NCBI GenBank assembly: GCA_012520135.1
Contig: JAAYOX010000055.1
Location: forward strand, 1 to 6,838
From: Clostridia bacterium
GTDB taxonomy: Bacteria; Bacillota; DULZ01
DNA: 6,838 nt
Direction of reading: 5' to 3'
The notes under the pieces were generated by a model. The model was not told where the DNA came from. It ran no database searches and saw only the letters and a list, made by a program, of their open reading frames with translations. Of this stretch, positions 1-5,353 are shown in pieces (position 1 is the stretch's first letter; every line of letters begins with the position of its first letter). Made by a program: the position numbers and the translations under genes.

Positions 1-926
1 AACAGGCTGAACCGGATACGGAGTTTTCTACGGTTAAGGTCCCTAACCCGGAGGAAAGGGATGCTTTTGAATTGGCCCTGAAATACGCTGAAGAGAACCG
101 GGCTGAGCTGGTTTTGGCTACGGATCCCGATGCAGACCGGCTGGGGGTATTGGTGAGGGATAATGACGGTCATTACCAGGGCTTAACCGGCAATCAACTG
201 GGAGTGGTGCTCCTCTATTACCTGTTATCCCAACACCAAAGGCGGGGAACCTTGCCTCAGGACGGGGTAGTGATGAAAAGTATAGCTTCTACCGACCTGG
301 CAGACGTAATAGCCGCTGATTTTGGGGTGAAGCTGACTAATGTACTGGTAGGCTTTAAGTATATTGGAGAGCAGATTAAATTAATGGAGGATCAGGGCTC
401 CGGAACTTTCCTCTTCGGTTTTGAAGAGAGTAACGGTTACCTGGCGGGAACCTACGCCCGGGATAAAGATGCTGTCCAGGCGGCTGCTCTGACTGCCGAG
501 GCGGCATTGTATTACAAAGAAACAGAAAGTAAAACGCTTCTGGATGTGCTTAGGCATATCTTTGATACCTACGGTTATTATTTGGATGAGCAGGTGGCCA
601 TGTCTTTTCCCGGCCTTGAGGGAAAAGAAAAAATGGAAAGGATCATGGCCGATCTGCGTGGGCAGCAGAAAACGGACATAGGCGGTATTCCTTTGGAAGT
701 CATGGAAGACTATCTAACCGGCAAAGGTGTAAAACTGCCGGAGGGAGAAGAATACTCCCTTACATTGCCTCAAGCCAATGTGCTACGCTTCGGCTTTCAA
801 GGCGGAGGCTATGTCATGGCCAGACCGTCCGGCACTGAACCAAAAATAAGGTTTTACTTTTGTGTCCGGGGAGAAACTGAGCAAGAGGCCAAGGCAGCTT
901 TGGAAAAGGTGAAAAGTGAGTTTTAG
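1..926 (+). CDS. pgcA: Phosphoglucomutase/phosphomannomutase, PgcA-like (5'-truncated by window edge)
   Basis: Alpha-D-phosphohexomutase interconverting glucose-1-phosphate and glucose-6-phosphate (or the mannose pair) in the cytoplasm, feeding cell-envelope and glycolipid precursor synthesis. The reading frame is open from base 3 to the TAG at 924-926, 307 visible residues; the TTG at 72 is only an internal codon, and homologous sequence continues upstream to the edge. Visible family motifs are the metal-binding loop TDPDADR (120-140), the sugar-specificity loop GFEESNGY (417-440) and the C-terminal phosphate-binding loop RPSGTEPK (822-845). The phosphoserine loop expected in the first third of this roughly 580-residue family lies outside the window. 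The LTGNQ segment and the long domain 3 match the PgcA type rather than the shorter GlmM type. Family assignment is firm; the preferred sugar is inferred. Confidence 0.93.
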   Translation, partial: QAEPDTEFSTVKVPNPEERDAFELALKYAEENRAELVLATDPDADRLGVLVRDNDGHYQGLTGNQLGVVLLYYLLSQHQRRGTLPQDGVVMKSIASTDLADVIAADFGVKLTNVLVGFKYIGEQIKLMEDQGSGTFLFGFEESNGYLAGTYARDKDAVQAAALTAEAALYYKETESKTLLDVLRHIFDTYGYYLDEQVAMSFPGLEGKEKMERIMADLRGQQKTDIGGIPLEVMEDYLTGKGVKLPEGEEYSLTLPQANVLRFGFQGGGYVMARPSGTEPKIRFYFCVRGETEQEAKAALEKVKSEF

Positions 927-928
927 GC

Positions 929-963
929 AAGCTGTGTCCCCTTTTAACTAGGGGGCACAGCTT
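929..963 (+). terminator. Hairpin terminator candidate after phosphoglucomutase
   Basis: The arms AAGCTGTGTCCCC (929-941) and GGGGGCACAGCTT (951-963) form a 13-bp stem with one G-U pair and a 9-nt loop, starting 3 bases after the stop codon. The following bases (AAGTTGTAAAA) are not a clean T-run, so termination strength is uncertain, but position and stem quality suit a transcription end. Confidence 0.65.
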
Positions 964-996
964 AAGTTGTAAAATGTCGAAATTTTGCTACGAAAG

Positions 997-1110
997 ATGT
1001 TAACAATAAAAGGGAACAGAGGGCTTGGTGGAGAATTATGGTTAATTAGGGAGTTTAATGTGAATAAGAAACCTCAGCTTCGCCAGAAAGGGGGTTCCGA
1101 TATGAGCTAG
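997..1110 (+). CDS. Possible mini-ORF (leader peptide or remnant) upstream of cas3
   Basis: A 37-codon frame runs from ATG 997 to TAG 1108-1110. That ATG has no clear Shine-Dalgarno, but inside the same frame a GTG at 1060 sits 6 bases after AGGGAG (1048-1053) and would give a 16-residue peptide ending KKPQLRQKGGSDMS. The peptide is basic and not recognised. It precedes a terminator-like hairpin (1131-1156) and then cas3, so it could be a translated leader. It could equally be the fossil end of a lost gene or chance coding. Low confidence that it is expressed. Confidence 0.22.
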   Translation: MLTIKGNRGLGGELWLIREFNVNKKPQLRQKGGSDMS

Positions 1111-1112
1111 GT
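1071..1112 (+). other. Imperfect inverted repeat in the cas3 leader
   Basis: ACCTCAGCT (1071-1079) pairs with AGCTAGGT (1105-1112) as 8 bp with one bulged C, closing a 25-nt loop. The loop contains a GGGGGTT run that could pair weakly with other parts of the leader. No known riboswitch class was recognised. The structure overlaps the possible mini-ORF. Confidence 0.35.
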
Positions 1113-1130
1113 ATTTTAAAAAATTACAAC

Positions 1131-1156
1131 AAACCGATGAAAGCAAAACGGTTTTT
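1131..1156 (+). terminator. Terminator-like hairpin just upstream of cas3
   Basis: AAACCG (1131-1136) and CGGTTT (1149-1154) form a 6-bp stem with a 12-nt A-rich loop, and the T-run continues to 1156. It sits directly ahead of the cas3 ribosome binding site. It may be a weak terminator or attenuator in the leader; the stem is short, so function is uncertain. Confidence 0.35.
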
Positions 1157-1177
1157 AAGATTAAGGAGTGCTCCACA

Positions 1178-2575
1178 ATGTATATTTCTCGAATTGCTGA
1201 GGATGGTAGAGAACAGCTAACAAGTCAGCATTTGAAAGAATGTGCCGAGTACGCCGAGAATATTGGAAAGAAGTTTGACGCATCAGAAATTTGTCGGATT
1301 ACAGCGCTGTTTCATGATATGGGTAAATTTTCATTAAAGTTTGTTGAGTATCTTAAGCGCAGTTATATGAATGAAAAGCTTGGCAATGAGACTAATAGCA
1401 AAGGTTCTGTAATCCATTCAACGCAAGGAGCAAAATTTTTGTATAAATCACAACCAAGCTTAAATGATCTGATCGGAGCTTTGGCCCGTGAAATCTCTGC
1501 TATCTGTATCGCGAATCATCATGGTGGTTTAATGGACGGAATATCTCCGTGCGGTGATACTCCATTTCAAGATAGACTTGAAAAAGAAAATGATGCTCTT
1601 TATTTTGCCGAAGTCATCCGAACTGCAGAAATGGAACACATTCCGATGAATGGCTTATTAGATACTTTCAAACAGTGTGAGGATGAGCTTAGGAATTTTG
1701 TAGAGAAATGCAAGGCTAATAATTTAAATGTCGCATTTATGCTTCATCTTTTGACTAAAAACGTTTTTTCATGTTTGGTTGACTCTGATCGCTATAATGC
1801 CTATTGTTTTGAAGTCGGCAAAATGCCGGGGTCAGCAATAAAATTCCCACAATGGGAAGAATATGCGCAACGCTTGGAACAAAAGGTTGCTAAGTTTTCT
1901 GCGGATACTGATATTAATAGGATTCGTCAGGATATCTCAGAAGAGTGCTTTAGTGCAGCAAAACGGCCCAAAGGAATTTACCAGTTAAATGTTCCAACTG
2001 GTGGTGGAAAAACTTTATCAAGTCTTCGATTTGCACTGAATCATGCAAAAATTCACAATGCTGAGCATATAATTTATGTCATACCTTATCTTTCGGTATT
2101 AGAACAAACTGCTAAGAATATAAAAGAGGCATTATATATTAAACCTGATGACGACTTTATTTTGGAACACCACTCAAACTATATTGTCGATGACGATTTA
2201 GAGAAAGCACAGGCGTATCGTCTTTTGACTGATCGTTGGGACAGTCCTATCATTATAACAACAATGGTACAGTTTTTGGAAAGTATCTATTCTAATAAAA
2301 GCAGTGATTTGAGAAAATTTCATAATATGTCTAATGCTGTTTTTATATTTGATGAAGTTCAGTCGTTACCAATTAAGTGCACATACCTTTTTAACGAAGC
2401 AATTAATTATCTACATTTCTGCGCAGGCTCTTCAATTTTGCTTTGCACTGCTACACAGCCACCCCTCAACGAAACCGAAAAACCTATACACCTATCAAAA
2501 ACATCTTCGTTAATATCAGACATGAATGAGAAATTTCAAAAGATAAAGAGAACATGTATTGAGGGATTGTGTTAA
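1178..2575 (+). CDS. cas3: CRISPR-associated Cas3 HD nuclease/helicase, C-terminally truncated
   Basis: Cas3 is the nuclease-helicase that type I CRISPR Cascade recruits to degrade target DNA. The start ATG follows AAGGAG (1163-1168) by 9 bases. The N-terminal HD nuclease appears complete: H18, H46-D47, H80, HHGG at 114-117 and the VDSD motif at 201-204. The first RecA-like helicase domain follows, with Walker A VPTGGGKT (272-279), an EHHSN motif (330-334), DEVQ (392-395) and motif III TATQP (424-428). The protein then stops at 465 residues, whereas Cas3 proteins of this form are usually about 700-800; the whole second RecA domain with motifs IV-VI and the C-terminal domain is missing. DNA translocation is therefore not expected; the HD part alone might retain nuclease activity. 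The gene is visibly more AT-rich than its neighbours. No other cas gene or repeat is present. Similarity of motif wording suggests subtype I-C or I-B, which I cannot settle. Confidence 0.9.
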   Translation: MYISRIAEDGREQLTSQHLKECAEYAENIGKKFDASEICRITALFHDMGKFSLKFVEYLKRSYMNEKLGNETNSKGSVIHSTQGAKFLYKSQPSLNDLIGALAREISAICIANHHGGLMDGISPCGDTPFQDRLEKENDALYFAEVIRTAEMEHIPMNGLLDTFKQCEDELRNFVEKCKANNLNVAFMLHLLTKNVFSCLVDSDRYNAYCFEVGKMPGSAIKFPQWEEYAQRLEQKVAKFSADTDINRIRQDISEECFSAAKRPKGIYQLNVPTGGGKTLSSLRFALNHAKIHNAEHIIYVIPYLSVLEQTAKNIKEALYIKPDDDFILEHHSNYIVDDDLEKAQAYRLLTDRWDSPIIITTMVQFLESIYSNKSSDLRKFHNMSNAVFIFDEVQSLPIKCTYLFNEAINYLHFCAGSSILLCTATQPPLNETEKPIHLSKTSSLISDMNEKFQKIKRTCIEGLC

Positions 2576-2591
2576 TGAGAACTATCTCATT
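2574..2591 (+). repeat. Perfect short inverted repeat at the cas3/PilZ junction
   Basis: AATGAGA (2574-2580) and TCTCATT (2585-2591) are perfect 7-bp arms around ACTA, overlapping the last two bases of the cas3 stop codon and lying 5 bases before the ribosome binding site of the next gene. There is no T-run, so it is more likely an operator, an mRNA structure near the start, or a scar of the rearrangement than a terminator. Confidence 0.45.
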
Positions 2592-2609
2592 CAGTGGGGA
2601 GGGGATACT

Positions 2610-3530
2610 ATGTTATCCATTTTTTCGAGGACCGTCAAGACAGTGCCTCGCGGTGCGGATTTTGGTCATGTTCTGATTGATGAACAAGGAAAAATTCTTT
2701 TCGCCAATCAAGAGTTCGTTGATTTAGCCCGGCTCATTACCGGAAAGGTATTATTTCTGAAGGGGACCATTGGGAATACAATTAAGGATGTTTTTGGCAG
2801 GGATACATTAGACACTGTTATAGGAACATTTATGCACAGAAAAGAGAAGGGTTCATTCAGCGGTAATTTTATGATTGCCGGTCAATTGTATCAAGTGGTT
2901 GTTGAAGAAATCTATGAGAACAATCAAGCTTACTATGAATTCTTCTATTTTCCCATCATGGAGGACGAAGGTTATTCCAAAGAACGTGTTTTTCAAAACA
3001 TAGCTTATAAACTGGCCTCTCAAAAAGGTTTTGCCGATATCGACTGGATTTTAAAAACATCAGACAATCATTGCAAGCAACTCATCACCTGCCTAATCAA
3101 TCACGAACACACCACTACACCGGCCCGGTATTGTCCTTACAGACAGCGCTGTAAATTTCATCCTGAACGAGGCTATATGCAATTAGACAGGAGAACTTAT
3201 TTTCGAGCCAAGGTACTTCTCAAGGGGGAGCTCTATCTTAGTGCCTTAAAAGATTTGCCGGTGCCTCCCGAAATAGCGATGAAAAAAATATCCTGTATTG
3301 CACAGGATCTCAGCATAGGCGGCATAAAACTACAGCTGAAAGAGATTTGTTTGCCGGAAGAGAGTGTTGTAAGGTTAGTCTTTGATGCATTTACCTGTGA
3401 AGGCATAGTAGTGTGGACGAAAAAAAACCAAGAGGATGAGTGGCTGATGGGAATCCGGTTTACGGAAGTGGATCCGGAACAGCACTTCAACATTATTAAA
3501 ATAATCACTAAGTCCAGGGTAGTGGATTAA
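2610..3530 (+). CDS. PAS-like sensor with Cys/His linker and C-terminal PilZ domain
   Basis: Likely cytoplasmic cyclic-di-GMP effector of 306 residues. The start at ATG 2610 is chosen because GGGGAGGGG (2596-2604) lies 5 bases upstream; the frame also extends back to a TTG at 2559 inside cas3, but that has no comparable ribosome binding site. Residues about 15-115 resemble a PAS domain (HVLIDEQGKILFANQEF pattern). A middle segment carries two CX5C pairs, C155/C161 and C175/C181, with H165, H167 and H184, suggestive of metal or redox chemistry. The C-terminal PilZ domain has both binding motifs: RTYFR (195-199, RxxxR) and DLSIGG (233-238, D/NxSxxG). No membrane segment or enzymatic output domain is visible. 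The PilZ call is firm, the PAS call moderate and the metal site speculative. Output partner unknown. Confidence 0.85.
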   Translation: MLSIFSRTVKTVPRGADFGHVLIDEQGKILFANQEFVDLARLITGKVLFLKGTIGNTIKDVFGRDTLDTVIGTFMHRKEKGSFSGNFMIAGQLYQVVVEEIYENNQAYYEFFYFPIMEDEGYSKERVFQNIAYKLASQKGFADIDWILKTSDNHCKQLITCLINHEHTTTPARYCPYRQRCKFHPERGYMQLDRRTYFRAKVLLKGELYLSALKDLPVPPEIAMKKISCIAQDLSIGGIKLQLKEICLPEESVVRLVFDAFTCEGIVVWTKKNQEDEWLMGIRFTEVDPEQHFNIIKIITKSRVVD

Positions 3531-3541
3531 CCATAGTTATA

Positions 3542-3558
3542 CGGGCCTCCCGCCCGGT
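3542..3558 (+). terminator. Weak hairpin after the PilZ gene
   Basis: CGGGC (3542-3546) and GCCCG (3552-3556) form a GC-rich 5-bp stem with a CTCCC loop 11 bases after the stop codon, followed by GTTATTG rather than a real T-run. It is the only plausible transcription end in this gap, but is weak. Confidence 0.3.
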
Positions 3559-3587
3559 TATTGAAGCTTAGACAGATTAATATAACC

Positions 3588-3610
3588 GGTACAGAACATA
3601 GCAATGTACC
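3588..3610 (+). repeat. Inverted repeat upstream of dam
   Basis: GGTACA (3588-3593) and TGTACC (3605-3610) are perfect 6-bp arms separated by 11 bases, about 77 bases before the methyltransferase start. Half-site spacing of this kind fits a dimeric repressor site or an RNA hairpin; nothing identifies a binding protein. The rest of the 3531-3686 gap shows only a weak promoter-like pair (TTGTAG at 3619 and GATTAT at 3643). Confidence 0.3.
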
Positions 3611-3686
3611 TGGCAAGGTTGTAGAACTATGACTAAGAGAAGGATTATGGTAAAGTTATAGCAAGGAATGGTAAAAGGAGCCGGGC

Positions 3687-4523
3687 ATGAAACAGTACTA
3701 TAATCGATTAGCAAAACCTTTTTTGAAGTGGGCGGGAGGCAAAAGACAACTACTGCCGGAAATCATGAAATACATTCCGGCTGATATTGACGTATATTAT
3801 GAACCTTTTGTTGGAGCAGGAGCCGTTCTTTTCGGCTTGCAGCCGGCCCGAGCGGTTATTTCCGATACCAATGAGGAATTGATTAACTGCTACCGGGTAA
3901 TTAAAGAGCAATTGCCGGAATTGCTGGAGGACCTTAGTCGACATATTAATGACGAAGCGTACTATTATCAAATGAGAGACTTGGATCGACACGCCGGCTA
4001 CTACGACCTTACACCGGTTCAAAGGGCATCCCGCCTGATCTTTCTTAATAAGACATGTTACAACGGTCTATTTCGAGTGAATAGCCAGGGTCAGTTTAAT
4101 GTCCCTTTTGGCAGGTATAAAGCACCTAAGTTTAGAGACGAGGTAGTGCTGACAGCCGTCCATGAGTATTTAAACAGGGCTGAAGTGCAGTTGTTGACGG
4201 CTGACTTTGCCAAGGCCGTGGAGAGGGCAAAGGCCGGCGATTTTGTCTATTTCGATCCTCCTTACGATCCGGTAAGTCCAACCTCCGGTTTTACCGGTTA
4301 TGACCTTGGAGGATTTAACCGGGATGAGCAAAAGCGGTTAAAAGATGTCTATGATGAACTGACGGCCAGAGGGGTCAAGTGCCTGCTGAGCAATTCGGCT
4401 ACGCCTTTTATTCTGGAATTGTACCGGAACTATGACATTAACATTGTTTCAGCCAATAGGCCCATTAACTCCGTGCCTGCCAAAAGGGGCAAAGTGCGGG
4501 AAGTATTGGTGAAGAACTGGTAA
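3687..4523 (+). CDS. dam: Dam-type DNA adenine-N6 methyltransferase (class D12, alpha)
   Basis: Transfers a methyl group from S-adenosylmethionine to the N6 of adenine in DNA; the class predicts GATC-like specificity, which is inferred. The 278-residue length is normal for Dam/DpnM proteins. AAAGGAG (3674-3680) lies 6 bases before the ATG. Motifs in order: PFLKWAGGK (11-19), which is the family signature, the SAM-binding EPFVGAGA (39-46), NKTCYNGLFRVN (121-132) of the D12 family, and catalytic DPPY (190-193). All key residues are intact, so the enzyme should be active. No restriction endonuclease lies on either side, so this appears to be a solitary methyltransferase rather than part of a restriction-modification pair, within the limits of the window. 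GATC sites occur across the window. It could be phage- or chromosome-derived; its composition resembles that of the pgcA and MFS genes more than that of cas3. Confidence 0.93.
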   Translation: MKQYYNRLAKPFLKWAGGKRQLLPEIMKYIPADIDVYYEPFVGAGAVLFGLQPARAVISDTNEELINCYRVIKEQLPELLEDLSRHINDEAYYYQMRDLDRHAGYYDLTPVQRASRLIFLNKTCYNGLFRVNSQGQFNVPFGRYKAPKFRDEVVLTAVHEYLNRAEVQLLTADFAKAVERAKAGDFVYFDPPYDPVSPTSGFTGYDLGGFNRDEQKRLKDVYDELTARGVKCLLSNSATPFILELYRNYDINIVSANRPINSVPAKRGKVREVLVKNW

Positions 4524-4547
4524 CTGGCGATTAGCTGTTTATGATGA

Positions 4548-4576
4548 TGGAAATAGAAGGCAAAATTTGATATACT
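4548..4576 (+). promoter_or_regulatory. Probable sigma-A-type promoter for the 117-aa gene
   Basis: TGGAAA (4548-4553) and TATACT (4571-4576) are separated by 17 bases, matching 4/6 and 5/6 consensus positions. The predicted start of transcription is about 30 bases before the ATG at 4616. It lies after the dam stop, so the downstream gene probably has its own transcript. Confidence 0.5.
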
Positions 4577-4615
4577 GGGATTGGTCTCTGGAATTCACGA
4601 GGGCAGGTGGGGTCC

Positions 4616-4969
4616 ATGGAAAATATCCGTTTACAAAAGCTGCATCCGGTAATCCGGAGTCAAGAACAGCGTATGGAAGCCATGCGGCAGATTATCAGGA
4701 GTGAGAAAGCCAAAAACGAAAGCAAGATGGCTCAGTATGCACAAAATGCTCAGGATAAGGCGGCTCATAACCGGAGTCTCAAACATGATTTTACCATCGA
4801 TGCCTATCTCGAGCCTGCTCCTGACAGTGCCTTTACCGATGTGGTGGCTTCCTTGAGAGATGATCGGACGGGGTGGGTGCTTCTCCGGGTGCCTACCCAG
4901 GCAACCATGGAAAACGGAAGGAAAGCCCGGAGAGAAAACGTGCAAAGGATAATTGACTTATTAGTGTAA
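4616..4969 (+). CDS. Hypothetical 117-aa helical protein
   Basis: Not recognised. The ATG at 4616 is preferred over the GTG at 4607 because AGGTGG (4605-4610) lies 5 bases before it. The protein is soluble, without signal peptide or membrane segment. Residues about 12-57 are rich in Q, E, K, R, M and A and probably form a long helix or coiled coil; residues about 58-95 look like a small beta-containing segment (FTIDAYLEPAP, GWVLLRVPTQ); the last 20 residues are again a charged helix ending RIIDLLV. A promoter in front and a strong terminator behind make it a single-gene unit. The reading frame is well supported by its ribosome binding site and by the terminator abutting the stop. Function unknown. 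Confidence 0.75.
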   Translation: MENIRLQKLHPVIRSQEQRMEAMRQIIRSEKAKNESKMAQYAQNAQDKAAHNRSLKHDFTIDAYLEPAPDSAFTDVVASLRDDRTGWVLLRVPTQATMENGRKARRENVQRIIDLLV

Positions 4970-5004
4970 AAGTCCCCATTCTTTGGGATGAAGGGGGACT
5001 TTTT
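4968..5004 (+). terminator. Strong Rho-independent terminator after the 117-aa gene
   Basis: AAAAGTCCCC (4968-4977) pairs with GGGGACTTTT (4994-5003), with an inner CATTC/GGATG pairing (one G-U) offset by a short bulge. The T-run is TTTTT at 5000-5004. The A-tract on the left arm also lets it work on the opposite strand. It overlaps the TAA stop of the upstream gene. Confidence 0.88.
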
Positions 5005-5103
5005 GTATTATGCCCCTGAGCATTCTCCTTTGTAAAAGGTACAGCAAATAAAGCATAGCTTGAAGGGGATTTTGGCAGACTAACCAAAAAGGAGGTCTCG
5101 CTG

Positions 5104-5238
5104 ATGAGTCCAGATAAGCTGTTCAACGTTAAGAAAGATCCGGCTGCGGCCAGGCTTGCGGCAAATAACAAGAAAGTAAAAAAGAACCCAAGCAAAACCG
5201 GAGTAGCGATTCGGGGTTATGACGGTGAAAAAGGGTAA
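5104..5238 (+). CDS. Small lysine-rich 44-aa protein
   Basis: A short ORF begins at ATG 5104, 7 bases after a near-perfect Shine-Dalgarno AAGGAGGT (5089-5096), and ends at TAA 5236-5238. It encodes 44 residues, with the run KKVKKNPSKTGVAIRGYDG near the end; it is strongly basic, hydrophilic and probably unstructured, with no membrane segment. It is bracketed by the terminator at 4968-5004 and its own terminator beginning within its stop codon, a layout expected of a real, separately transcribed gene. Its 3' end overlaps, in another frame, the longest possible start of the MFS gene. Function unknown; small basic proteins of this size in spore formers include minor spore proteins and nucleic-acid binders, but I see no motif that proves either. 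No convincing promoter was identified in 5005-5085. Confidence 0.68.
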   Translation: MSPDKLFNVKKDPAAARLAANNKKVKKNPSKTGVAIRGYDGEKG

Positions 5239-5261
5239 GGTGCGTAAAGCGCCTTATTTTT
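5236..5261 (+). terminator. Rho-independent terminator after the 44-aa ORF
   Basis: TAAGGTGC (5236-5243) and GCGCCTTA (5249-5256) form an 8-bp stem with one G-U pair and a 5-nt loop, followed by TTTTTAT. It starts at the stop codon of the 44-aa ORF. Its presence argues against translation of the MFS gene starting upstream at 5219. Confidence 0.75.
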
Positions 5262-5278
5262 ATGTCGGTATCTTGTTC

Positions 5279-5307
5279 TTGCAGTTAATGATTGGTACCA
5301 GTACAAT
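5279..5307 (+). promoter_or_regulatory. Probable promoter of the MFS gene
   Basis: TTGCAG (5279-5284) and TACAAT (5302-5307) are spaced by 17 bases; the -10 matches 5/6 and the -35 only its first three bases. Predicted transcription start is about 40 bases before ATG 5354, just downstream of the preceding terminator. Confidence 0.5.
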
Positions 5308-5311
5308 TGTA
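5293..5311 (+). promoter_or_regulatory. Adjacent palindromes over the MFS promoter (possible operator)
   Basis: The perfect palindromes TGGTACCA (5293-5300) and TACAATTGTA (5302-5311) lie side by side, the second covering the putative -10 box. A dimeric repressor of the TetR or MarR kind commonly controls drug exporters from such sites; no regulator gene is in the window, so this is inference from position. Confidence 0.35.
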
Positions 5312-5353
5312 TGTATAGACTATTTTGGTAATCAGCTATTCGAGGTGGAATTA

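Noticed and set aside
1060..1115. Resemblance of GGGGGTTCCGAT in the cas3 leader to the end of a cyclic-di-GMP-I riboswitch
   Set aside because: The conserved core (GGGACGCAAAGC-like block and tetraloop receptor) is absent, so the match is a short coincidence.
2559..2609. Longer start (TTG 2559) for the PAS-PilZ protein
   Set aside because: It would begin inside cas3, has no good ribosome binding site, and the ATG at 2610 has GGGGAGGGG at ideal spacing.
964..2610. CRISPR repeats near the cas3 gene
   Set aside because: No direct repeats of 25-37 bases at regular spacing were seen on either strand around cas3.
3233..5195. Reverse-strand frames at 3233-3508, 3750-4022, 4631-4945 and 4893-5195
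   Set aside because: They are antisense to well-supported genes, have no ribosome binding sites worth noting and give low-complexity or unconvincing proteins.
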